Source: Chitinophagaceae bacterium
Lineage (GTDB): Bacteria; Bacteroidota; Bacteroidia; Chitinophagales; Chitinophagaceae
DNA: 6,882 nucleotides
NCBI GenBank assembly: GCA_025362915.1
Contig: JANYEU010000245.1
Span: 1 to 6,882, forward strand
Direction of reading: 5' to 3'
Shown: positions 1-5,618 of the stretch, piece by piece
How the letters are laid out: the number at the start of each line of letters is the position of its first letter
How positions within the stretch are numbered: position 1 is the first letter of the stretch
Notes under the pieces: model-generated
Databases searched by the model: none
What the model saw: the letters and a program-made list of their open reading frames with translations, nothing else
What the model was told of the DNA's origin: nothing
Position numbers and translations under genes: made by a program

Positions 1-230
1 TAAATATTGGTTTGGGGGATGATGTTACAATTTTAGAATTAGCCCAGATTGTAAAAAAAGTTGTGGGCTATGAGGGGGAATTAAAATTTGATACGACTAA
101 GCCTGATGGAACACCACGAAAATTAATGGATGTTTCTAAACTTGCAAATTTTGGTTGGAAGGCTTCAATAACACTGGAAGACGGTATTAAATCCGTTTAT
201 AATGATATAAAAGATAATGAGTGGAACTAA
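1..230 (+). CDS. fcl: GDP-L-fucose synthase, C-terminal fragment (5' end outside window)
   Basis: The reading frame is open from the left edge; the first complete codon is at base 3 and the stop is at 228-230. The visible ~76 residues read NIGLGDDVTILELA, then VVGYEGELKFDTTKPDGTPRK and LMDVSKL...GW. These match the C-terminal substrate-binding part of GDP-L-fucose synthase (GDP-4-keto-6-deoxy-D-mannose 3,5-epimerase/4-reductase, SDR family), especially the KPDGTPRK-(L/M)-DV-S/T-(K/R)-L signature. The NADPH-binding domain and the catalytic S-Y-K residues lie outside the window. The enzyme makes GDP-L-fucose in the cytoplasm for surface glycans. Its last codons overlap the start of the following glycosyltransferase by 14 bp, which suggests one transcript and translational coupling. 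The family call is firm; only the C-terminus is seen. A TTG at 12 is a leucine codon inside the gene, not the start. Confidence 0.9.
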   Translation, partial: NIGLGDDVTILELAQIVKKVVGYEGELKFDTTKPDGTPRKLMDVSKLANFGWKASITLEDGIKSVYNDIKDNEWN

Positions 231-1428
231 GCCAAGAGTTTTAATTTTCTTAAATAGGTTAGTTATAGGAGGTCCAGCCATTGATGTAATATCAATGGCT
301 GGTTTTTTACAAGTTGACTTTGACATCTTAATTATTTACGGTGAAAAAGAATCGCATGAAGTAGAGGCCAATTATTTACTAACGCAGTTTCCTAATCTTA
401 AGATAAAAAAAATTGAAACATTAAAAAAATCGTTCGACCCAATTTCTAACTTAATTGTTTTTTTTACTGTTGTTAAATTAATTAAATCATTTAACCCTTC
501 CATTATTCATACGCATGGTGCAGTGCCAGGTGTATTGGGGAGGCTGGCAGCCTTTTTTTGTAAGGTGCCAGTAATAATTCATACTTTTCATGGGCACTTC
601 TTTCATTCTTACCTCAATAGTTTTTTTTCGTCTGGCATAATCCTTTTGGAAAAATTGCTTGCTTCATTAACCAGTGCAATTATCGCTACAAGCGAAAGTC
701 AGACTGAGGATTTGGTAAATAAATATAAGATTGCGCCATTACATAAAGTAGCCACCATACAACTAGGCATAGACGAAAACTTTTTATCGGGATATGAGTC
801 TGGTAATAATTCCTCTTTTGCTCAGAAGTATAAACTGGATAGCAATACTGTTGCTGTTGGCATTATTGCAAGGATTGTAAAAGTGAAGAATTTCAATTTG
901 TTTGTTGAGGTGGTGGATAGTGTTTTAAAAAAGACAAAATGCAAGGTTGTTTTTTTTGTTATTGGCGATGGATATTTAAAAAAAGATATTCAAAAACAAT
1001 TTACTGATAAATCAATTGTCTGGAGCGATGATGAACATATTATTAAAGACCCTTCTGTAATTTTTACTTCTTGGGTTTCTAAAATAGGAGAGGCTCTTTC
1101 CGTATTGGATATTGTTTTACTTACCTCAAATAATGAGGGTACGGGATTATCATTGGCAGAAAGTCAATATTGTGGTAAGCCTGTTGTTTCTACCAATGTT
1201 GGCGGTGTTGCCGATACGGTGATTGATGGAGAAACCGGTTTTCTTGTTCCCCCATCAGATTCTATTGCATTTACTGAAAAACTTTTGTTATTGATAGAAA
1301 ATATAGAATTGAGACAAAGAATGGGGGCGGCAGCAAAAATATTTGCCCATGAGAAGTTCTCTAAAAAAACAGAAGTAGAAAATATTAATAAATTATACAA
1401 TAGACTGCTTAAAACTGATAACCCATAA
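217..1428 (+). CDS. Glycosyltransferase family 4 (GT-B fold), surface polysaccharide
   Basis: A 403-residue protein with the two-domain layout of GT4 retaining glycosyltransferases. The N-terminal domain has a glycine-rich loop (N13-R14...I17-G18-G19-P20) after the first beta strand. It also has an acceptor-side segment at about residues 97-130 (IHTHGAVPG, then HTFHGHFFH), typical of polysaccharide GT4 enzymes. The C-terminal domain has ARIVKVKNF (218-226), corresponding to the sugar-nucleotide phosphate-binding region, and an E-x7-E motif at E307 and E315 within NEGTGLSLAE. GKPVVSTNVGG and GETGFLVPP follow. No transmembrane segment is evident, so it probably acts at the cytoplasmic face of the membrane. 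The ATG at 217 lies inside the end of the fucose synthase gene; no clear ribosome-binding sequence precedes it. Donor and acceptor cannot be told from sequence. GDP-fucose is a guess from the neighbour only. The gene is AT-rich and carries several 7-8 nt homopolymer runs. Confidence 0.9.
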   Translation: MSGTKPRVLIFLNRLVIGGPAIDVISMAGFLQVDFDILIIYGEKESHEVEANYLLTQFPNLKIKKIETLKKSFDPISNLIVFFTVVKLIKSFNPSIIHTHGAVPGVLGRLAAFFCKVPVIIHTFHGHFFHSYLNSFFSSGIILLEKLLASLTSAIIATSESQTEDLVNKYKIAPLHKVATIQLGIDENFLSGYESGNNSSFAQKYKLDSNTVAVGIIARIVKVKNFNLFVEVVDSVLKKTKCKVVFFVIGDGYLKKDIQKQFTDKSIVWSDDEHIIKDPSVIFTSWVSKIGEALSVLDIVLLTSNNEGTGLSLAESQYCGKPVVSTNVGGVADTVIDGETGFLVPPSDSIAFTEKLLLLIENIELRQRMGAAAKIFAHEKFSKKTEVENINKLYNRLLKTDNP

Positions 1429-1526
1429 ATTATTTATAAGCCCTTTACTATTATATGCCCAAAAGAACTTTTCTTTACAACTTGAAAAAAATACTTCAAT
1501 AATTTATTTCTAATTAACCTTAAATT

Positions 1527-2585
1527 ATGTCTGTGAAAAATATATTGATTACGGGAGGCGCAGGTTTTATTGGTAGCCATGTTGTCCGCTTGTTTGTGAC
1601 TAAATATCCCAATTACAATATCATAAATTTAGATGCACTTACGTATGCTGGCAATTTAGAAAACTTGACCGATATTGACAAACTACCTAATTATACATTT
1701 GAAAAAGTAAATCTGTTAGATGTCGCTGCATTGACCAATGTATTTGAAAAAAATGACATTACTGATGTAATTCACCTTGCTGCAGAAAGCCATGTAGATA
1801 GAAGCATAGAAAGCCCGTTGGATTTTGTGTATACTAATATTGTAGGTACTGTCAATTTGTTGAATGTTGCTAAAACCAAATGGGGTGCAGACTTCAGTTC
1901 TCACCTATTCTATCACATTTCTACAGATGAGGTTTATGGGGCATTAGGTGCGGAAGGACTGTTTACCGAAACCACTCCCTACGATCCAAACTCTCCTTAT
2001 TCTGCCAGTAAGGCTGCTTCCGATCATTTTGTTAGGGCTTATGCAGAAACATATCATCTCAAAACTGTTATCTCTAACTGTTCAAATAACTACGGACCTT
2101 TCCATTTCCCAGAGAAATTAATTCCACTGTTCATTAATAATATCATTCAAAAGAAACCCTTGCCTGTTTATGGTGATGGTTTATATACCCGCGATTGGCT
2201 TTTTGTCAAGGATCACGCAACTGCCATAGATATAATATTTCATAACGGAAAAGTAAATGATACCTACAATATCGGTGGATTTAACGAATGGAAAAATATT
2301 GATTTAGTTAAAATACTCTGTAAACTGATGGATGAGAAGTTGGGCAGAGAAGTAGGTGAGAGCGAACAATTGATTACTTATGTAAAAGATCGCCCAGGTC
2401 ACGACCGCCGTTATGCCATTGATGCCACTAAATTAAATAAGGAGCTTGGCTGGAAACCATCAGTAACTTTTGAGGAAGGTCTTGCCCAGACAATTGACTG
2501 GTATCTTGAAAATACGGCTTGGTTAACCAATGTTACCAGTGGGGCTTATCAGAATTATTATACTGCCATGTACGCGGATAGATAA
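1527..2585 (+). CDS. rfbB: dTDP-glucose 4,6-dehydratase
   Basis: This 352-residue protein converts dTDP-D-glucose to dTDP-4-keto-6-deoxy-D-glucose using bound NAD+, the second step of dTDP-rhamnose and related dTDP-sugar synthesis in the cytoplasm. It is a full-length extended SDR. The Rossmann glycine motif is G10-G-A-G13-F-I-G16. HLAAESHVDRSI spans 83-94, and the STDEVYG segment carries the catalytic D134-E135. Y158-S-A-S-K162 supplies the catalytic tyrosine and lysine, followed by the NNYGPFHFPEKLIP (187-200), YGDGLYTRDWL and DRPGHDRRYAID blocks that are characteristic of RmlB. The ATG at 1527 places the glycine motif at the usual distance from the N-terminus. There is no Shine-Dalgarno sequence; the leader reads CTTAAATT just before ATG. 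It is separated from the glycosyltransferase by 98 bp in which I see no convincing promoter or terminator, and it heads an rfbB-rfbC-rfbA run. Confidence 0.97.
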   Translation: MSVKNILITGGAGFIGSHVVRLFVTKYPNYNIINLDALTYAGNLENLTDIDKLPNYTFEKVNLLDVAALTNVFEKNDITDVIHLAAESHVDRSIESPLDFVYTNIVGTVNLLNVAKTKWGADFSSHLFYHISTDEVYGALGAEGLFTETTPYDPNSPYSASKAASDHFVRAYAETYHLKTVISNCSNNYGPFHFPEKLIPLFINNIIQKKPLPVYGDGLYTRDWLFVKDHATAIDIIFHNGKVNDTYNIGGFNEWKNIDLVKILCKLMDEKLGREVGESEQLITYVKDRPGHDRRYAIDATKLNKELGWKPSVTFEEGLAQTIDWYLENTAWLTNVTSGAYQNYYTAMYADR

Positions 2586-2614
2586 TTTCCCCCAAAATCA
2601 TTACATCATTGAAA

Positions 2615-2626
2615 TCATTTAATCAT
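2615..2626 (+). repeat. Short intergenic repeat word, copy 1 (TCATTTAATCAT)
   Basis: The 12-mer TCATTTAATCAT lies in the 47-bp gap between rfbB and rfbC. It recurs exactly at 3222-3233 in the gap between rfbC and rfbA. The surrounding spacers are built of related AATCAT/ATCATT words. Distance to the next start codon differs (6 nt here, 23 nt at the second copy), which argues against a fixed ribosome-binding role. Function is unknown. Confidence 0.5.
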
Positions 2627-2632
2627 AGATAG

Positions 2633-3193
2633 ATGAGAGTTGAGGAAACTAAGTTGGCGGGTTGCTTTATTATTCATGATACTGTTTTTGAAGACAGTAG
2701 AGGTTACTTCTTTGAAAGTTTTAATAAACAAAAGTTTGATGCCTTAACCGGAACTGACATTACGTTTGTGCAGGATAATCAATCTAAATCCACCCGTGGC
2801 GTATTGAGAGGATTGCATTTTCAAAAAGGGGAACATTCCCAAGCCAAACTGGTTCGTGTTTTAGAAGGTAGTGTATTGGATGTAGCGGTTGATTTACGTA
2901 AAGACTCTCCTACTTTTGGACAATATGAAGCAGTGGAATTAACAAGTATCAATCATTTGCAGTTTTTTATTCCAAGAGGTTTTGGGCATGGCTTTGTCGT
3001 TTTGAGCGAAACCGCCACCTTCTTTTATAAGTGCGATAATTTTTATAATAAGGAAAGTGACGGTGGATTAATCTATAATGACCCTTCCATAAACATCAAT
3101 TGGCGAATAGATACTAGTGAGTTATCCCTTTCTGAAAAGGATAAACTTCAACCCTCGTTAGAACAGATAAAAGATACCCTATACTTTAAATAA
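2633..3193 (+). CDS. rfbC: dTDP-4-dehydrorhamnose 3,5-epimerase
   Basis: This 186-residue cupin-fold enzyme epimerises C3 and C5 of dTDP-4-keto-6-deoxy-D-glucose to give dTDP-4-keto-L-rhamnose. Visible RmlC signatures are ESFN near the N-terminus (28-31), VQDNQSKS (46-53) and RGVLRGLHFQ with catalytic base H62. K72 lies in SQAKLVR. VLDVAVDLRKDSPTFGQY spans 81-98 and IPRGFGHGF 113-121 with H119; Y132 lies in FFYKCDNFY, and SEKD ends in D170, which pairs with the catalytic histidine in characterised RmlC enzymes. Length and all key residues are normal, so it should be active. It starts 47 bp after rfbB with an A/T-rich leader and no Shine-Dalgarno sequence. Gene order and strand suggest co-transcription with rfbB and rfbA. 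Confidence 0.96.
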   Translation: MRVEETKLAGCFIIHDTVFEDSRGYFFESFNKQKFDALTGTDITFVQDNQSKSTRGVLRGLHFQKGEHSQAKLVRVLEGSVLDVAVDLRKDSPTFGQYEAVELTSINHLQFFIPRGFGHGFVVLSETATFFYKCDNFYNKESDGGLIYNDPSININWRIDTSELSLSEKDKLQPSLEQIKDTLYFK

Positions 3194-3221
3194 AATGATT
3201 CTTTGGGTTCTCCGGGTTTCT

Positions 3222-3233
3222 TCATTTAATCAT
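3222..3233 (+). repeat. Short intergenic repeat word, copy 2 (TCATTTAATCAT)
   Basis: This is an exact second copy of the 12-mer at 2615-2626, in the 63-bp spacer between rfbC and rfbA. It is followed by more of the same word family (CAAATCATCTTAAATCA). The first part of this spacer (about 3198-3227, GATTCTTTGGGTTCTCC then GGGTTTCTTCATTT) loosely resembles the sequence just after rfbA (about 4117-4141). Confidence 0.5.
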
Positions 3234-3256
3234 TCAAATCATCTTAAATCACAGAT

Positions 3257-4114
3257 ATGAAAGGAATAATACTAGCAGGTGGCAGCGGTACAAGGCTTTA
3301 CCCTATTACCAAAGGAATAAGCAAACAAATAATGCCCATTTATGACAAGCCGATGATTTATTATCCCTTGTCTGTATTGATGTTGGCAGGCATCAGCGAA
3401 GTATTGATTATAACAACCCCTGAAGACTCTGCCCAGTTTCAACGTTTGCTGGGTTATGGTAAAGATTTGGGTTGCAGGTTTGAATATGCGGTTCAAGAGA
3501 AACCAAACGGCCTTGCACAAGCATTTGTAATTGGTGCAGACTTTATTGGGAAGGATAAGGTAGCGTTGGTTTTGGGTGATAATATTTTTTATGGGGCAGG
3601 GTTTAGCAAGCTATTACAATCATTTAATAATGTGGTGGGGGCGGCTATTTTTGCTTATGAAGTGAATGATCCAGAAAGATATGGTGTAGTAGAGTTTGAC
3701 AAGGATTTTAAAGCTATTTCTATTGAGGAGAAACCTGTTCAGCCTAAATCGAACTATGCGGTGCCTGGTTTATATTTTTATGATAATGAGGTGGTGGAAA
3801 TTGCAAAGAACATTCCCCTGTCTCCTCGTGGAGAATATGAAATTACCGATGTAAATAAAGTTTATTTAGAAAATAAGAAGTTGCAGGTTGGTGTAATGAA
3901 CCGTGGAACGGCTTGGTTGGATACCGGTACTTTTGAGTCATTGGCTGATGCAAGTGAATTTGTACGGGTGATAGAAAAACGCCAAAGCCAGAAAATTGGC
4001 TGCATAGAAGAAGTAGCTTTTAGGATGGGCATTATTGATAGGGAACAATTGATGGTTTTGGCTACACGTTATGCCAAGAGTGGCTATGGCGAATATTTAA
4101 GGAAGCTGAAATAG
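3257..4114 (+). CDS. rfbA: Glucose-1-phosphate thymidylyltransferase
   Basis: This 285-residue nucleotidyltransferase joins dTTP and glucose-1-phosphate to give dTDP-glucose, the entry step of the pathway continued by rfbB and rfbC. The N-terminal signature GGSGTRLYP (8-16) binds the nucleotide phosphates, and K23 in SKQIMPIYDKP follows. L106-G-D-N109 carries metal-binding D108. EKP at 158-160, PGLYFYD (170-176), SPRGEYEITDVN (189-200) and W220-L-D222-T-G-T with the second metal-binding aspartate complete the family pattern. Length is typical of the short RmlA class (about 285-295 residues). The ATG at 3257 puts the GG-x-GTR loop at the normal distance from the N-terminus. It is the last gene of the rfbBCA run; a hairpin terminator begins 28 bp after its stop codon. 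Confidence 0.97.
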   Translation: MKGIILAGGSGTRLYPITKGISKQIMPIYDKPMIYYPLSVLMLAGISEVLIITTPEDSAQFQRLLGYGKDLGCRFEYAVQEKPNGLAQAFVIGADFIGKDKVALVLGDNIFYGAGFSKLLQSFNNVVGAAIFAYEVNDPERYGVVEFDKDFKAISIEEKPVQPKSNYAVPGLYFYDNEVVEIAKNIPLSPRGEYEITDVNKVYLENKKLQVGVMNRGTAWLDTGTFESLADASEFVRVIEKRQSQKIGCIEEVAFRMGIIDREQLMVLATRYAKSGYGEYLRKLK

Positions 4115-4141
4115 ATTCTTGTCTGGATTCTGGATTTCATT

Positions 4142-4179
4142 AAAAAGGCTGTTGCATTTATTTGTGGCAGCCTTTTTTT
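4142..4179 (+). terminator. Rho-independent terminator after rfbA
   Basis: A stem formed by GGCTGTTGCA (4147-4156) pairs with TGTGGCAGCC (4163-4172) over ten positions, three of them G-T wobbles, around a 6-nt TTTATT loop. A run of seven T follows (4173-4179), and five A precede the stem and can extend it. This is a strong intrinsic terminator closing the polysaccharide transcript. The upstream A-run could make it work, more weakly, for transcripts from the other side. Confidence 0.9.
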
Positions 4180-4575
4180 GCAGATTAATAGGCACAAATC
4201 AGTTTATAAAACCTTATTGATATACAGTTTTGGTATCACCCTTTTTTTCCTACCAAAAATGCTTTATGTAGTATTGCAATACAATGTTTACCAACAATAA
4301 AATTCCACAAATTGCCGCCACACCGCCACCTTTTTATACGTGGATGGGTTTCAGTCCACACATTGTTTTCATCGCGTATTTGTTTTACCTATTCCCATTT
4401 TTCTTTCATCCATACCTCACCTCCATTATCTCGTTTCCAACACCCCTTGCCGCAGCCACCTCTCCACCTTCTTACACAATGCTTCTCTTCCACTCGATAA
4501 AACTACTTTTCCCTCTGCCCTCAAACTGTTTTTTGCCACTGGTTTGGTAGAACCGCCATAGTTTACGGGCGAAAT
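4180..4575. other. Gene-poor, partly pyrimidine-rich spacer
   Basis: I find no convincing gene here. Open frames exist on the + strand, but their translations are low-complexity (runs of P, F, S, H) with no recognisable motif, and the + strand from about 4310 to 4540 is strongly C/T-rich. An 8-bp inverted repeat (TTTTGGTA 4228-4235, TACCAAAA 4251-4258) encloses a 15-nt pyrimidine-rich loop. A 12-bp palindrome, GTATTGCAATAC, sits at 4271-4282. Two similar pyrimidine-rich segments (4312-4336 and 4447-4474) suggest an old internal duplication. Together with the array that follows, the stretch reads as intergenic or decayed DNA. Confidence 0.6.
4228..4258. repeat. Inverted repeat TTTTGGTA / TACCAAAA
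   Basis: There is an 8-bp perfect inverted repeat with a 15-nt loop (4236-4250) containing a run of seven T. There is no U-run directly after the right arm, so it is not a normal + strand terminator. It could be a weak hairpin or an operator-like site. The function call is uncertain. Confidence 0.4.
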
Positions 4576-4755
4576 GTTCGGTTGAACGGAGGTTCCGTTC
4601 AATCGTACGGAGGATTTGTTCAATTGAACGGAAGATTTGTTCAATCGTACGGAAGTTCCGTTCAATCGTACGAAGGATTTGTTCAGTTGAACGGAAACTT
4701 CGTTCAGTCGTACGGAAGATATGTTCAATTGAACGGAAACTCCGTTCAGTTGAAC
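4576..4755. repeat. Tandem array, 21-bp period, about 8.6 units
   Basis: Units begin with GTTC at 4576, 4597, 4618, 4639, 4660, 4681, 4702, 4723 and 4744, an exact 21-bp spacing without a single indel; the last unit is partial. The first 12 bases are GTTC-(A/G)(A/G)T-TGAAC or GTTCA(A/G)TCGTAC. The TGA and CGT forms at unit positions 8-10 never mix. The order is TGA, CGT, TGA, CGT, CGT, TGA, CGT, TGA, TGA. GTTCAATTGAAC (units 3 and 8) is a perfect palindrome. The second part of each unit is GGA or GAA plus a variable tail (GGTTCC, AGATTT, AGTTCC, AACTTC, AACTCC and others); with the next unit, tails of the TTCC kind form further palindromes such as ACGGAAGTTCCGT. Since 21 is a multiple of 3, several frames on both strands stay open through the array. 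An open frame alone is therefore not evidence for a protein. The array ends 78 bp before the next gene. Confidence 0.93.
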
Positions 4756-4833
4756 AAATGGAAGAAATAGGCTTCTTCGGGGCGGTTTGAAGGGGGTCAA
4801 AAAATTTTATCATCAATTAAAAAACATAATAGA

Positions 4834-5487
4834 ATGGCACATTTTCCTCGTAAAGAGAGTCTTTTAAGTATTTATTTTCAAGTGGTGGTAGCCTATATAG
4901 GGCTAAATTTTGCGCGGCTATTGATTACGCCCGCCAACAAAACCTTGCTGACAGACAAGTATGCCGAATGGGTTGCCATCTACGCATTGGCTACCACTGC
5001 CGCCACAAGCACTAAAACAAATGTGGGGCAAAAGGATGTGATAGAGGAAGAGATGAAGGGGATTTTGAGGGGCATTTATGGCGATTTTCCGGACAGTGTA
5101 TTGCTCCCCACCGACAGGGATACGTTTAATATTCCCGTACTGGGTGGTGCGCATCCGCACGTGCCAATGAGTAGCAGTACCCCGATTGGGAAGGCTGATG
5201 GCGGTGCTAGGTTGCACCATGTGATAACGCTTTCGGATAGTGTTTCTAACAAACATGCGCATCCGCACGGCGTTAGTGCCTGCGAAGTGTGGCAAAAAAT
5301 AGGCGGCACCGCACCGGTGGAAGCAAGCGAACTAACCTACATTGGCTCTACGAGCAATGCCGTTTTTGCAACCGATTTTGCGGGGGCCGATGCCGGCAAG
5401 CCAGTGTATTACTGGATGCGTTGGGTGAACAGCCGCAACGAAAAGGGCAGTTGGAGCCCAATGTTTTCGGCCAATGTGCAAGGGTAG
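4834..5487 (+). CDS. Uncharacterised 217-residue protein with C-terminal WVN-x-R-x-EKG-x-WS motif
   Basis: I cannot assign a function. There is no signal peptide. The start reads MAHFPRKESL and is followed by a probably helical N-terminal region (about 10-85) with an alanine/threonine-rich stretch at 51-62. A linker (DRDTFNIPV, 95-102) leads to a probable beta-rich C-terminal half (about 125-217). That half contains RLHHVITLSDS (126-136), KHAHPHGVSACEVWQKIGG (140-158), ELTYIGST (166-173) and YYWMRWVNSRNEKGSWSP (192-209). From memory, this layout matches a family of ~200-residue hypothetical proteins in Bacteroidota and some other bacteria, whose C-terminus resembles a fibronectin-III-like fold ending in RW-x-N-x-RGEKGPWS; this is recollection, not a search. 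The segment AHPH occurs twice (106-109 and 141-144), encoded by an identical 14-mer. G+C is higher than in the polysaccharide genes. The ATG at 4834 has an A-rich leader and no Shine-Dalgarno sequence. A hairpin element begins about 36 bp after the stop codon. Confidence 0.85.
   Translation: MAHFPRKESLLSIYFQVVVAYIGLNFARLLITPANKTLLTDKYAEWVAIYALATTAATSTKTNVGQKDVIEEEMKGILRGIYGDFPDSVLLPTDRDTFNIPVLGGAHPHVPMSSSTPIGKADGGARLHHVITLSDSVSNKHAHPHGVSACEVWQKIGGTAPVEASELTYIGSTSNAVFATDFAGADAGKPVYYWMRWVNSRNEKGSWSPMFSANVQG
5148..5161 (+). repeat. In-gene direct repeat, copy 1 (TGCGCATCCGCACG)
   Basis: This 14-bp sequence is repeated exactly at 5256-5269, 108 bp (36 codons) downstream and in the same frame. 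Both copies encode the peptide AHPH inside the 217-residue protein. Confidence 0.85.
5256..5269 (+). repeat. In-gene direct repeat, copy 2 (TGCGCATCCGCACG)
   Basis: This is the second exact copy of the 14-mer at 5148-5161. It encodes AHPH in the context NKHAHPHGV, whereas the first copy sits in GGAHPHVP. Confidence 0.85.
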
Positions 5488-5523
5488 TTGTTAGTTATGA
5501 ACTATGAGTTTGAGGAGAGTATA

Positions 5524-5580
5524 AAAAAGAGGTTGAAAGCAAGAGGTTTTAGGACTGAATGCTTTTGACCTTTTTTTATG
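5524..5580 (+). terminator. Hairpin element copy 1; terminator after the 217-codon gene
   Basis: AGGTTGAAAGCA (5530-5541) pairs with TGCTTTTGACCT (5560-5571) over twelve positions, two of them wobbles. The stem is extended by A5524-A5528 against T5573-T5577. The loop is 18 nt (AGAGGTTTTAGGACTGAA), large for a terminator. Seven T follow the conserved GACC (5571-5577). It lies about 40 bp after the stop of the 217-codon gene and would end its transcript. Bases 5530-5580 are nearly identical to 6026-6075 (two substitutions and one 1-nt indel), including the loop, so this is also a repeated element. Confidence 0.75.
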
Positions 5581-5618
5581 AATAATGGTTAAGCAAGTAT
5601 ATTTACACAAATAATAAA

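Noticed and set aside
1429..1526. Promoter or terminator between the glycosyltransferase gene and rfbB
   Set aside because: It holds only short weak inverted repeats (such as TTGAA / TTCAA) and no TAnnTTTG-type element, so read-through cannot be excluded.
4271..4282. Palindrome GTATTGCAATAC as an operator
   Set aside because: It is a perfect 12-mer palindrome, but it is single, far from any confident start codon, and not repeated elsewhere in the window.
4284..4561. Overlapping + strand open frames of 62-88 codons
   Set aside because: They overlap each other in different frames, have low-complexity P/F/S/H-rich translations, and show no motif. Their openness follows from the C/T-rich composition.
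4576..4755. CRISPR array
   Set aside because: The 21-bp period is too short for a repeat plus spacer, adjacent units are all similar with no unique spacers, and there are no cas genes.
4582..4770. + strand frame through the array reading VQLNG/VQSYG heptads
   Set aside because: A 21-bp period leaves most frames open. The frame begins inside the array, ends shortly after it, and shows no sign of codon-level selection.
4761..4778. GAAGAA / TTCTTC inverted repeat after the array as a terminator
   Set aside because: The stem is only six weak pairs with no T-run after it.
5598..5605. TATATTTA as a Bacteroidota -7 promoter element for the DUF5618-like gene
   Set aside because: It differs from TAnnTTTG at the last base, and no TTTG -33 element lies 19-21 bp upstream; the nearest TTTG ends 30 bp before it, inside the hairpin.
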